Shown: positions 7,511 to 16,254 of the stretch, piece by piece
How positions within the stretch are numbered: the first letter of the stretch is position 1
Layout of the letters: every line of letters begins with the position of its first letter
The notes under the pieces: model-generated
What the model was told of the DNA's origin: nothing
What the model saw: the letters and a program-made list of their open reading frames with translations, nothing else
The model's database searches: none
Made by a program: the position numbers and the translations under genes
From: Pseudomonas karstica
Lineage (GTDB): Bacteria > Pseudomonadota > Gammaproteobacteria > Pseudomonadales > Pseudomonadaceae
Length of the DNA stretch: 43,064 nt
Assembly: GCF_009707515.1 (NCBI RefSeq)
Contig: NZ_WLYI01000041.1
Span: 1-43,064, forward strand
Direction of reading: 5' to 3'

Positions 7511-8275
7511 ATGTACAAACTTGAAGTCCAAGACCTGCATAAACGCTATGGCAGTCATGAAGTGCTCAAAGGGGTATCCCTGGCCGCGGCGGCCGGTGAT
7601 GTGATCAGCATCATAGGTTCCAGTGGTTCGGGCAAAAGCACCTTTTTGCGCTGCATCAACCTGCTGGAGCAACCCCATGCCGGCAAGATCCTGCTCAATA
7701 ACGAAGAGTTGAAGCTGGTGGCCGGCAAGGATGGCGCGATGCGGGCCGTCGACCCGAAACAGCTGCAACGCATGCGTTCGCGACTGTCCATGGTGTTCCA
7801 GCATTTCAACCTGTGGTCGCACATGACGGCTCTTGAGAATGTCATGGAGGCGCCGGTCCATGTCTTGGGCATGTCGAAAAAAGACGCCCGGGAAAAGGCC
7901 GAACATTATCTGGCGAAAGTTGGTGTGAGCCATCGTAAGGACGCATTCCCCGGCCATATGTCCGGCGGCGAGCAGCAGCGCGTGGCGATTGCCCGCGCCC
8001 TGGCGATGGAGCCTGAGGTGATGCTGTTTGACGAACCCACCTCGGCGCTTGACCCGGAGTTGGTCGGTGAAGTGCTGAAGGTGATGCAGGATTTGGCCCA
8101 GGAAGGTCGGACCATGGTGGTAGTGACCCATGAAATGGGCTTTGCCCGTGAAGTCTCCAACCAGTTGGTATTTCTGCACAAAGGCATCGTGGAAGAACAT
8201 GGCGATCCCCGTGAGGTGCTGGTCAACCCGCAATCCGAGCGTTTGCAGCAGTTCCTGTCGGGTAGCTTGAAGTAA
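7511..8275 (+). CDS. aotP: Arginine/ornithine ABC transporter ATP-binding protein
   Basis: Predicted 254-residue ATPase of the HisP/GlnQ class that drives AotQ/AotM. Complete motifs: Walker A GSSGSGKST (residues 36-44, Lys42), signature MSGGEQQR (150-157), Walker B VMLFDEPTSALD with catalytic Glu175, and the switch His207 (VTHEM). The start at ATG 7511 (MYKLEVQDLHKRYG) was preferred over 7496, which would add five unconserved residues; its ribosome binding site is weak, so coupling with the upstream gene (27 bases away) is likely. A REP element separates it from argR. Confidence 0.94.
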   Translation: MYKLEVQDLHKRYGSHEVLKGVSLAAAAGDVISIIGSSGSGKSTFLRCINLLEQPHAGKILLNNEELKLVAGKDGAMRAVDPKQLQRMRSRLSMVFQHFNLWSHMTALENVMEAPVHVLGMSKKDAREKAEHYLAKVGVSHRKDAFPGHMSGGEQQRVAIARALAMEPEVMLFDEPTSALDPELVGEVLKVMQDLAQEGRTMVVVTHEMGFAREVSNQLVFLHKGIVEEHGDPREVLVNPQSERLQQFLSGSLK

Positions 8276-8327
8276 TCATCGCTGCCATGATGCACTGATA
8301 TGGGGCATGCTTCGCTCTGCTTTTAAC

Positions 8328-8427
8328 TGTAGGAGCGAGCTTGCTCGCGAAGGTCGTGAACGATAACTCTGGGGGCCTGATACCCAGTGGAGCTCTCAGG
8401 TTTTTCGCGAGCAAGCTCGCTCCTACA
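8328..8427. repeat. Paired REP element (REPIN-like), copy 1
   Basis: A 100-bp element with long inverted ends: TGTAGGAGCGAGCTTGCTCG at the left and its complement CGAGCAAGCTCGCTCCTACA at the right, ending at 8427. Each arm is itself a palindromic REP core. It lies between aotP and argR. A related copy of exactly the same length is at 16102-16201. Such non-autonomous pairs are abundant in P. fluorescens-group genomes and are mobilised by RAYT transposases; no RAYT gene is in this window. Confidence 0.88.
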
Positions 8428-8523
8428 GAGAGCGGATCAGCATTGTTTTTGAGATTTGTGTTGGTTTACGGGCTAGCATTGGTCCTTGTCTTCATCACCG
8501 TTTTTCGCTTCGGATAGCACTCC

Positions 8524-9504
8524 ATGACCGCCCACAAAATTGGTTTCCTGATTTGGCCCAGCACAAAAGCACTGACGCTGGCGCTGGCTGAGGAGGCCTT
8601 GCGCGTTGCCCAGCGGGTGCATCCGGACGTGGTGTATGAACTGTCGTTTTTGCTCGCCGAACCTGCAACCGAAGGCGCCTGGCAACTGCCGGGCGAACCA
8701 TGGGCCGGCAAGCTCGAAGGCTTCCAGAAGCTGTTCCTGCTGGCCGATGAACCGCCCACCGTGATCGCCTCGCAACTGAGCACTGCCCTCAAACAACTGG
8801 TGCGTGCCGGTTGTGTGATCGGCGGTTTGTCGGCCGGTGTGTATCCGTTGGCCCAGCTCGGTCTGCTCGACGGCTACCGCGCCGCCGTGCACTGGCGCTG
8901 GCAGGACGATTTCGCCGAGCGTTTCCCCAAGGTCATCGCCACCAGCCATCTGTTCGATTGGGACCGTGATCGCTTGACCGCCTGCGGTGGCATGTCGGTA
9001 CTCGACCTGCTGCTGGCTGTACTGGCCCGTGATCACGGCGCCGAACTGGCCGGTGCGGTGTCCGAAGAGCTGGTAGTGGAGCGTATCCGTGAAGGCGGCG
9101 AGCGCCAGCGCATCCCGCTGCAAAACCGTCTGGGCTCCAGCCATCCCAAGCTAACCCAGGCGGTGTTGCTGATGGAAGCCAATATCGAGGAACCGCTGAC
9201 CACTGATGAAATCGCCCAGCATGTATGTGTCTCCCGACGACAGCTGGAGCGCATCTTCAAGCAATACCTCAATCGCGTCCCCAGCCAGTACTACCTGGAA
9301 CTACGCCTGAACAAGGCCCGCCAGATGCTGATGCAGACCAGCAAGTCGATCATCCAGATCGGCCTGTCCTGCGGCTTCTCCTCGGGGCCGCATTTCTCCA
9401 GCGCCTATCGTAATTTCTTCGGCGCCACGCCCCGTGAAGACCGCAACCAGCGACGTAACAGCAGCCCGTTCGAACTGTCGTCGGTACCTTCCGAGCGCGG
9501 CTGA
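8524..9504 (+). CDS. argR: Arginine-responsive transcriptional regulator ArgR (AraC/XylS family)
   Basis: Predicted 326-residue regulator. Residues 1-180 form a DJ-1/PfpI-like (GATase1-like) ligand domain: KIGFLIWPS at the N-terminus and IGGLSAGVYPLAQLGLLDGYRAAVHW, where the nucleophile cysteine of the enzymes is absent, as expected for a sensor. Residues about 215-315 form an AraC double helix-turn-helix (LTTDEIAQHVCVSRRQLERI and IIQIGLSCGFSSGPHFSSAYRNFFG). In P. aeruginosa ArgR activates aot, aru and other arginine catabolic genes and represses biosynthesis. Here it lies between the transport and catabolic operons, separated from aotP by a REP element. Its stop codon is 9 bases from that of the convergent LRR gene. 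Confidence 0.93.
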   Translation: MTAHKIGFLIWPSTKALTLALAEEALRVAQRVHPDVVYELSFLLAEPATEGAWQLPGEPWAGKLEGFQKLFLLADEPPTVIASQLSTALKQLVRAGCVIGGLSAGVYPLAQLGLLDGYRAAVHWRWQDDFAERFPKVIATSHLFDWDRDRLTACGGMSVLDLLLAVLARDHGAELAGAVSEELVVERIREGGERQRIPLQNRLGSSHPKLTQAVLLMEANIEEPLTTDEIAQHVCVSRRQLERIFKQYLNRVPSQYYLELRLNKARQMLMQTSKSIIQIGLSCGFSSGPHFSSAYRNFFGATPREDRNQRRNSSPFELSSVPSERG

Positions 9505-9513
9505 GTGGCGTTT

Positions 9514-12500
9514 TTATTGCTCCATCTCTTCCTCGGATACGTCGGGTGAGGGTAACGGGTTCATCTGCGGGTCCAGTGTGACTTCCACCACGCCAAAGTT
9601 CACAGCGGTGCGTCGGTAGTAAGTGCGCAGCATGGCGATCGTTGAGGGCGAGAAGGGGTTGCCGTTGAGGTCGAAATCGTCGGCCCAGTCAGGCGCCACT
9701 TCAAGGATGTCGGTGGGCAGCTCGGTAATCTGGTTGTCGCTCAAGTTCAAATGATTAAGCGATGGCAGATTGAATGTCCCGTGGGGTACCTCGGTAAGGC
9801 CGGCATTTTCGATCATCAACGTGGACAGTCCGGACATCTTGCTGATGTCGGGCGTGATCCCCAGCGGGTTGTCACTCAGGTCCAGGTATTGAAGGTTTTC
9901 CAGGCCGCTCAAGGCGTCTGCACTCGTGGGCGTCAAACCAATATGGCTTTGTGTCAGGCTGAGTGTCTTGAGCTTCGGCAGGTTGAACGCGTCGAGTGGA
10001 ATGTCCTGCAGTGCATAGCGGTGGACCATCAGGGTTTCGGCTTGAGGGAAATGCTCAAGAAAACCCTCGGGTATCGACGTGGTTTCTTCGCCCCTCAGTT
10101 CCACCCTTGAAACATGGTTGAACTCGACATTCAGCGCTGGCAGGTCTCCCAGGACCGGGTATGTGGATACCAGTTCATGAACATCTCGCAGCGGCTCATG
10201 ATTTTCATCCAGTGCCGTTTCCCGTCGCCAGCACTCCTCCAGCAGCGTCTTGAATGCCCTTCGAGTGATTTGTTGTTGCGCTTGTGTCTGTTCGTCCAGT
10301 ACGGCATTGGTACGCGGGTGGCGTTCGGGGACATCCACCGCCCATTGTTCAAGGTCTGCTTGCAGGCGTTCGTAGTCTGCCTTGAGTCGGATGAGTGTCG
10401 CCATCGAGTCATCCAGGCTGCCGGGCAGCTTGAAGATGAATTGACTGGCCTGCTTGCCGGTGTAGGTGGGGTAGAGTTCATGGACCCGGCGCAGCTCGTC
10501 AAGGTTGGCGTCTGCTCCGAAGTGTTCGCCAGTGTCCTGGCAATAGCTTTGTATGCGCTCCAGTGTGACGCGTGACAGCGGGTTGCCTGAGAAGTCAAAG
10601 GCGTTGGCACTCTCCCCAGGCAGGCTGAAGAGTGCGTCTGGCAGCGCCTGGATCAGGTTGTCGCTGAGATCGGCGCGAGTCAGTTGGGGGCGATCAATCA
10701 GGCCTTCGGGGAGTTGGGAGATTTCGGTCTGGCTCAGGTTCAGTGTCTGCAAGTCGGCCATGTGTTCAAGGTTGGGCGCAAGCGTCAGTGGGTTGTTGAA
10801 GAGGTCTAGTTTTTTCAACCCGCTCAGGCTGGCCAGGTTTGCACGGCTTTGGGCGGTCAGCTTGATGGCGCCGTTGTGCAGCGTCAGTTCATTGAGGTGG
10901 GCGAGCGACGTGACCTCGGCGGGCAGTGTTCGAAGAGCTATATCGCTGATCTTCAGGCTGCGCAATCTGGGGAAGTGTGCCAGGAAACCGGAGGTACCTC
11001 GGGTGGAGGGGTAGCTTTTCAATTCCAGGTAGGAAATGTGTTCGAAGTTGGCATTCAGCGCCGGCAGTTCGCCGTATATCGGTTGGGTGAGGCGCAGCGT
11101 GTGGCCGTTGTCATCGGGGTTGGCGAAGTAGGCGTCCGCCTGGGTTTCATAGCGCCAGGCGCGAATCAGTTCCTGTTTCCAGAGTAAGCGATTGTGCAGT
11201 TCTGCGTAAAACGTCGATTGGGGCAGCGCTAGCTGGGTATCGAGATAGGTTCGAGGGGTGTTGGAGGTCCAGGCCGCCAAGTCGGTTTCCAATTGTAGAA
11301 ACTCGTTTTTCAACGACTGAAGTGTGCGCAAAGGCGACCCCGGCTGGTTTCGCATGGCGTTCAGCGCATCCGTCACTTCTTCTGGGCGCAGGCTAGGATA
11401 AAGGTCGTGTAACCGCTCCTCCAGCGACACTTGCCCGCTGGGGCCGGGTGTGGGTTGGGTACCGCCATAGCCTTCCATGCCTCCCGGCAGGCGCATCAGG
11501 TTCGGGTCGTAGAAGGGTTTGCGTATAGGGTGTTTGGCCAGCAGTTTGCCAACCTCTTCCCTAGGCAGGGTATGTGGGCGTAAGGTTTGCCTGAGTAATG
11601 GGCCTTGGCCGATATGAAGACCCAGTGCGTCGCGTTGCGCGTCGGGAAGTGCCTGGAGAACGGCCGTGTAGAAGTCGGTTTCTCCGAACAGCGTGCCCTT
11701 GTCATCTTCCGGAACATAATCGCCTTCGACCGTGCGCACAAGGATGCGCTGGATCGAGGCTTGAGGGGCGCCGATGGAGTCCCGCACGTTGCCGGTGCGT
11801 GTGTAGTCGGTGACCACAAGGCGCACCTGTGGCGACCAGCCCGGCAGGTTTTCCAGTGAGTGCAGGGCGAGCCGGTGGGTGTCGCTGCTCTCCAGCGAGT
11901 GCCTGTACAACCCTTCATACGCTCGGCTGATCCTGGCTTCATGGGCAGCCCAGCGTGCGCGCTCGATCAACTGCAACGGCAGGTTGCCTTGATCGACTTC
12001 CAGCAGTTCCTGGCTGCTTGCTGTGCGCAATACTTCCTCGGCGGCACTGGTGGGAAGGCCGGGCGCGGTGTCGATGAGTTTTTGCAGGCGTGCGTTGTCG
12101 GTTCTCTCCAATCCTCGATAACGCGCGTCAAACAGTGAAGAGCGTTTGTCCTGGGCCTTGGCCGCCAAGCGTTTGCGCAGTTTGGCGGCGCGCACGTGCG
12201 GTTGCGTGACGGGGGCGCCGAACTCCTCTTCCAGAAGGGTTTTGCGTTCTGGTTCGTCCAGGGTTTCCAGAAGGGTTTTGAGCAAGTCACCATTTTTCAG
12301 CTGCGCTTCGTGAATCTGCACCACCGCGGCGTTTTCGCGGCCTTTGATCTCCCAGAGGGTTTGGCCTTTTGCGTCCAGAAACCGTAGCGTCTTGGATTCA
12401 GGCCACAGGGCGGTGTGGCTCAGTAGCCAGAGTTGGGTCTGTGGGTCGGCTTTTTGAAAGAGCCGGGGATCGTCGCTGTTCATTTGGTCGATGAAGTCTT

Positions 12501-14571
12501 GCAACTGCTGATCGATATTAACGCGCTTGAGCGTGTCGGCCAGCAATGGCGGCGGTGGCTGGCGGTCCATGTAGGTCTTGCGCAGGGCCGCTTCATCGGT
12601 CCCGCTGATGTGGCGGGCCTCCTCGAGATGCGCGGCGCTGAGGTTATCGGCGAGCGGGCCCAGGCGGCGTAGGAGGGTGGTGCTATCCCAGCTCAACGGC
12701 AGATCAACTTCGGTCACCCAGGCGCCCTTGCCATTGCCCATCACCCGTGGGTGGTAGGCGTGCGGGCGGGTTGGGTGTTGAAGAAAGGCGCTGCCGGAAC
12801 GTTGTTCGACAGCAAAATGCAGCCCGTCGAGTGGCAGGATCTGTTTGCCCAGGTGGGTATGCAGCCCGTCGCTGTTGGCGCGTGATTCGGCGGTCAGTTG
12901 GATGTCGTGGGCGTAGGGTTTCAGGTCGGGGTTCCACAGACGGGTCTTGCCGTCGCTCGTGGTGACCGGGTTAAGCTTGTCGAAGAACGCCCATACTTCC
13001 TGGGGCAGCGCCTTTCGTAGCAGGTTTTCGGCAATCGGCGCGCCGACCGCGAACAGGCCCAACTGGATCATTTGCTCAAGGATCGACATCAGATGGCCGA
13101 ATGCCTGGTTCTTGAGCCCTTCAGCCCAATCGACGATGCCTTCGATGGTTTCTTCGAGCAGTTGAAAGGCGGTATAGCCGAGCATCAGTACGCCAAGCGG
13201 CGGTATGAAGGGGGCTGCAATAAAAGCGGCAATTTCGAGAACTGTCTTGGCGATCTTTTGCAGAGTATTCCAGCGCTGCCAGCGCGCCTGGCTGTCGGCG
13301 TCTGCGGTGGGCACGGCCGTCACCCGCGCGTCATTGAGCAGCTTGTTGAGTTTGGCCTCATACAAGTGCTCGTACAGGTCGCCGGTGATTTTCGTGGCGA
13401 AAAACTGCAGCTTGGGTTCGGCATTGGACTTTTCGCGCCAGGTCGGCCGCGGGTCGCCGGGCACCGGCTTGTGCCAGACGACCTGTGACAATCGATTGTT
13501 AAGGTCGGTAAAGAAGTAACCACGGTGTTCATGGTTGACGAAGCGGCTGAAAAACTTCTGGTAATCGGCGCTGCGCAGCTTGGCGGTCAGGTCCAGCATG
13601 AACGCTGCGCCGTCGGGGTAGTACTTGAGCGGGGCCAGGGGGTCGTCGGGAATGTACGCCACCACTGGCGTTGCGTCGTGGTGCGACTCCAGGTCGGCGG
13701 CAAACAACACGATGCCGGTCAGTGGTGCGGCCATCAGGCTCAGGTCGTGGCTGAGCAGCGCCCTGCCTTCCAGCATCATGCCGCTCAGGCCCTCGACCTG
13801 GCCCCGGAGTGTATAAAAAGCCGAGTCACTCACATCCTTTTTCAGGCGCGCCATGTGCAAGCTGGCTTGAGCCTCGGCTTTCAGGCTCTGGACGACCTTG
13901 CCGAGCAGTGTTGCCTTGAGGGCCGCGTCTTCGAGCCCGAAAAAGCGCTTGAGGTAGTCTTGGTAGTGCGCGCCGATGTCCAACTCGCGGCACAACCGGA
14001 TGAACTGTTCGATGCGGATCTTGCGGTTGACCGCGGGCAGTGTGTCGAACTGTCCGCTGACAGAGGGTTGGGTGGTGAAGGTCGAGTCTGGCGCGTAGGC
14101 ATTTTGTTCACTCTCGGCCGCATCGAAGTTGTGCAGCGCGGCTTCTACCAACGACACGGCCCAGACCTTTGCGCCTCCCGTTGGCACGGGAAGCACCGGT
14201 GTGGTCAGCAGCGTATACAGGCGCAGGTAGGTGGCGCTGGCATCGAGTTCAAGACCAAACCGTTGTTTGAGTGCGTGTTGCAGCAGCGGCGTGGCGAACT
14301 GTTGCGGCGTCTTGAGCGTTGCCAGGGCGCTGTCCACCTGGTTTTGCGCTGCCCAGCTCGCCGCCGTCGCCTGCTTGAGAGGCGTATGTTGTTGGCGACT
14401 GCTGGCGGTATGCCAGTCGGTAAATACCGGGCGCGTGGCTTTCAATGCCTGGCGCTTGGTGCTTGAGGCGTTTCCCAGCCAGTCGGCAAGTGCGCTGTGA
14501 ACACCTGCCGGGGCGGTGCGTGTGGCCTGTGTAAGGCTTTGAATGAGGAACCTTGGAGTAGGGCTCGTCAT
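9514..14571 (-). CDS. Giant DUF6543 (dermonecrotic-toxin-like) leucine-rich-repeat protein, no visible NEL domain
   Basis: Predicted 1685-residue protein with AAGGAT before its ATG at 14571. The N-terminal half matches the DUF6543/dermonecrotic-toxin-like region of large Pseudomonas LRR proteins, for example PVVAYIPDDPLAPLKYY then FFSRFVNHEHRGYFF near residues 300-355. A hydrophobic stretch lies at about 447-480 (IAAFIAAPFIPPLGVLMLGY). Two LRR blocks (about 1168-1335 and 1487-1640) show LxxLxLxxN-type repeats, each after a helical linker (LYPSLRPEEV and LYPTYTGKQA), so an approximately 300-residue module is duplicated. Relatives often end in a NEL-type E3 ubiquitin ligase domain; this one stops about 20 acidic residues after the last LRR, with no CxD-like active site. 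No secretion signal or partner gene is adjacent. A host-directed or antagonistic effector is inferred; activity is unknown. Confidence 0.82.
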   Translation of the reverse strand: MTSPTPRFLIQSLTQATRTAPAGVHSALADWLGNASSTKRQALKATRPVFTDWHTASSRQQHTPLKQATAASWAAQNQVDSALATLKTPQQFATPLLQHALKQRFGLELDASATYLRLYTLLTTPVLPVPTGGAKVWAVSLVEAALHNFDAAESEQNAYAPDSTFTTQPSVSGQFDTLPAVNRKIRIEQFIRLCRELDIGAHYQDYLKRFFGLEDAALKATLLGKVVQSLKAEAQASLHMARLKKDVSDSAFYTLRGQVEGLSGMMLEGRALLSHDLSLMAAPLTGIVLFAADLESHHDATPVVAYIPDDPLAPLKYYPDGAAFMLDLTAKLRSADYQKFFSRFVNHEHRGYFFTDLNNRLSQVVWHKPVPGDPRPTWREKSNAEPKLQFFATKITGDLYEHLYEAKLNKLLNDARVTAVPTADADSQARWQRWNTLQKIAKTVLEIAAFIAAPFIPPLGVLMLGYTAFQLLEETIEGIVDWAEGLKNQAFGHLMSILEQMIQLGLFAVGAPIAENLLRKALPQEVWAFFDKLNPVTTSDGKTRLWNPDLKPYAHDIQLTAESRANSDGLHTHLGKQILPLDGLHFAVEQRSGSAFLQHPTRPHAYHPRVMGNGKGAWVTEVDLPLSWDSTTLLRRLGPLADNLSAAHLEEARHISGTDEAALRKTYMDRQPPPPLLADTLKRVNIDQQLQDFIDQMNSDDPRLFQKADPQTQLWLLSHTALWPESKTLRFLDAKGQTLWEIKGRENAAVVQIHEAQLKNGDLLKTLLETLDEPERKTLLEEEFGAPVTQPHVRAAKLRKRLAAKAQDKRSSLFDARYRGLERTDNARLQKLIDTAPGLPTSAAEEVLRTASSQELLEVDQGNLPLQLIERARWAAHEARISRAYEGLYRHSLESSDTHRLALHSLENLPGWSPQVRLVVTDYTRTGNVRDSIGAPQASIQRILVRTVEGDYVPEDDKGTLFGETDFYTAVLQALPDAQRDALGLHIGQGPLLRQTLRPHTLPREEVGKLLAKHPIRKPFYDPNLMRLPGGMEGYGGTQPTPGPSGQVSLEERLHDLYPSLRPEEVTDALNAMRNQPGSPLRTLQSLKNEFLQLETDLAAWTSNTPRTYLDTQLALPQSTFYAELHNRLLWKQELIRAWRYETQADAYFANPDDNGHTLRLTQPIYGELPALNANFEHISYLELKSYPSTRGTSGFLAHFPRLRSLKISDIALRTLPAEVTSLAHLNELTLHNGAIKLTAQSRANLASLSGLKKLDLFNNPLTLAPNLEHMADLQTLNLSQTEISQLPEGLIDRPQLTRADLSDNLIQALPDALFSLPGESANAFDFSGNPLSRVTLERIQSYCQDTGEHFGADANLDELRRVHELYPTYTGKQASQFIFKLPGSLDDSMATLIRLKADYERLQADLEQWAVDVPERHPRTNAVLDEQTQAQQQITRRAFKTLLEECWRRETALDENHEPLRDVHELVSTYPVLGDLPALNVEFNHVSRVELRGEETTSIPEGFLEHFPQAETLMVHRYALQDIPLDAFNLPKLKTLSLTQSHIGLTPTSADALSGLENLQYLDLSDNPLGITPDISKMSGLSTLMIENAGLTEVPHGTFNLPSLNHLNLSDNQITELPTDILEVAPDWADDFDLNGNPFSPSTIAMLRTYYRRTAVNFGVVEVTLDPQMNPLPSPDVSEEEMEQ

Positions 14572-14871
14572 GTGGCTGATCCTTCAGTGGGTTGAGTCAC
14601 TGTTATCAGAACAAGCTTCGTGGGCACCCAGGGCTCAGATAGTTAATTCCTGCTGGAAAAATCAGTCTTGCGTGCCTCTGCCTCTCAAGCCACACACCGT
14701 TTAAACTGCGCCATTGCGACGTAATTTGTCGCATTGGCGTAAACCCGTAGAAAACCGGGGTTGGCGCTATAAGAAGTTGTCGCTTGGCGGCAAGGCCGCG
14801 TTGAAAACTGTCCTTACAATCCCTGCATCGCCCGCCAGTTCCAGGCAGGCGTTCCTTTTCAGGAGACTCCG
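14572..14871. other. Divergent control region between the LRR gene and aruC
   Basis: This 300-base region carries the start signals of both the minus-strand LRR gene and the aruC operon. It holds two ArgR-like half-sites on the aruC side (14727 and 14778). A GGAGA box at 14860-14864 lies just before the aruC ATG. No further gene is seen. Confidence 0.6.
14727..14793 (+). promoter_or_regulatory. Two candidate ArgR half-sites upstream of aruC
   Basis: TGTCGC at 14727-14732 with AA at 14741, and TGTCGC at 14778-14783 with AA at 14792, each fit TGTCGC-N8-AA. The first also lies in an inverted repeat, TGCGAC-N6-GTCGCA at about 14716-14733. ArgR activation of aruC by arginine is known in P. aeruginosa. 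The sites are also 145-210 bases upstream of the LRR gene start. Confidence 0.6.
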
Positions 14872-16092
14872 ATGTCCGTTGAGCAAGCCCCGGTGCAACG
14901 TGCCGATTTCGACCAGGTCATGGTGCCCAACTACGCCCCTGCCGCGTTCATTCCTGTGCGTGGCGAAGGTTCCCGTATCTGGGACCAGTCGGGTCGCGAG
15001 CTGATCGACTTTGCCGGTGGCATCGCGGTCAACGTATTGGGCCACGCCCATCCGGCGCTGGTCGGCGCACTGACCGAACAGGCCAACAAGCTGTGGCATG
15101 TGTCCAACGTCTTCACCAATGAGCCGGCCCTGCGCCTGGCGCATAAGCTGATCGACGCCACCTTTGCCGAGCGGGTGTTCTTCTGCAATTCCGGCGCCGA
15201 AGCCAACGAGGCCGCCTTCAAGCTGGCCCGTCGTGTTGCGTTCGATCGTTTCGGCACCGAGAAATACGAAATCATCGCTGCGCTCAACAGCTTTCACGGC
15301 CGCACCCTGTTCACGGTGAACGTCGGTGGCCAGTCGAAGTACTCCGATGGCTTCGGTCCGAAAATCACTGGTATCACCCACGTCCCGTACAACGATCTGG
15401 ATGCGCTGAAAGCCGCGGTTTCGGACAAGACCTGCGCCGTGGTGCTGGAACCGATCCAGGGTGAGGGCGGCGTATTGCCTGCCGAGCTTGCGTACCTGCA
15501 AGGTGCCCGCGACCTGTGCGATGCCAACAACGCCCTGCTGGTATTTGACGAAGTCCAAACGGGGATGGGCCGCAGCGGCGAACTGTTTGCCTACCAGCAT
15601 TACGGCGTGGTGCCGGACATCCTCACCAGCGCCAAGAGCCTGGGCGGTGGTTTCCCGATTGCCGCCATGCTGACTCGCGAAGACCTGGCCAAGCACCTGG
15701 TGGTCGGCACCCACGGCACTACCTACGGCGGCAACCCGTTGGCGTGCGCGGTGGCGGAAGCGGTGATTGATGTGATCAACACTCCGCAGGTGCTGGCGGG
15801 CGTTAAAACCAAGCATGACCTGTTCGTTTCTCGTCTGGAGCAGATCGGCCAGCAATATGGCATTTTCACTCAAGTGCGAGGCTTGGGCCTGCTGCTCGGT
15901 TGCGTGCTGAGCGATGCCTGGAAAGGCAAGGCCAAGGACATCTTCAACGCGGCAGAGAAAGAAAACCTGATGATCCTGCAAGCCGGCCCGGACGTGGTGC
16001 GCTTTGCCCCGAGCCTGGTGGTGGAAGAGGCTGACATCAACGAAGGCCTTGACCGCTTCGAACGTGCTGTAAAAAAGCTGACGCAAGCCTGA
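14872..16092 (+). CDS. aruC: Succinylornithine transaminase / acetylornithine aminotransferase
   Basis: Predicted 406-residue class III PLP-dependent aminotransferase. Visible landmarks are FCNSGAEANEAAFKLAR, the VLEPIQGEGGV segment, LVFDEVQTGMGRSG and the PLP lysine at about residue 255 in LTSAKSLGGGFP. In the AST pathway it converts N2-succinylornithine and 2-oxoglutarate to succinylglutamate semialdehyde and glutamate. The Pseudomonas enzyme also works as acetylornithine aminotransferase in arginine synthesis. It is the first gene of the aru operon, downstream of two ArgR-like sites. A REP element separates it from aruF. Confidence 0.95.
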   Translation: MSVEQAPVQRADFDQVMVPNYAPAAFIPVRGEGSRIWDQSGRELIDFAGGIAVNVLGHAHPALVGALTEQANKLWHVSNVFTNEPALRLAHKLIDATFAERVFFCNSGAEANEAAFKLARRVAFDRFGTEKYEIIAALNSFHGRTLFTVNVGGQSKYSDGFGPKITGITHVPYNDLDALKAAVSDKTCAVVLEPIQGEGGVLPAELAYLQGARDLCDANNALLVFDEVQTGMGRSGELFAYQHYGVVPDILTSAKSLGGGFPIAAMLTREDLAKHLVVGTHGTTYGGNPLACAVAEAVIDVINTPQVLAGVKTKHDLFVSRLEQIGQQYGIFTQVRGLGLLLGCVLSDAWKGKAKDIFNAAEKENLMILQAGPDVVRFAPSLVVEEADINEGLDRFERAVKKLTQA

Positions 16093-16101
16093 TTCACCCC
16101 C

Positions 16102-16201
16102 TGTAGGAGCGAGCTTGCTCGCGAAGGCCGTTAACGATGACGCGGGGCACCTGATGCCCCGCAATGCTCTCTGGTTCTTCGCGAACAAGCTCGCTCCTAC
16201 A
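16102..16201. repeat. Paired REP element (REPIN-like), copy 2
   Basis: A 100-bp element with the same terminal arms as the copy at 8328: TGTAGGAGCGAGC at the left and GCTCGCTCCTACA at the right. One arm differs by a base (GCGAACAAGCTC). An internal hairpin (CGGGGCACCTGATGCCCCG) is present. It lies between aruC and aruF, inside the operon, and may stabilise the aruC 3' end. Confidence 0.88.
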
Positions 16202-16254
16202 GTCGATGAAGTTCAAGACCCTGTTTTTTTATTCTGGATTTAAGGAGTGACACC

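Noticed and set aside
13525..14466. 313-codon plus-strand frame opposite the LRR gene's N-terminal half
   Set aside because: The minus strand encodes a DUF6543-like region here; the plus-strand product shows no motif and has no ribosome binding site context.
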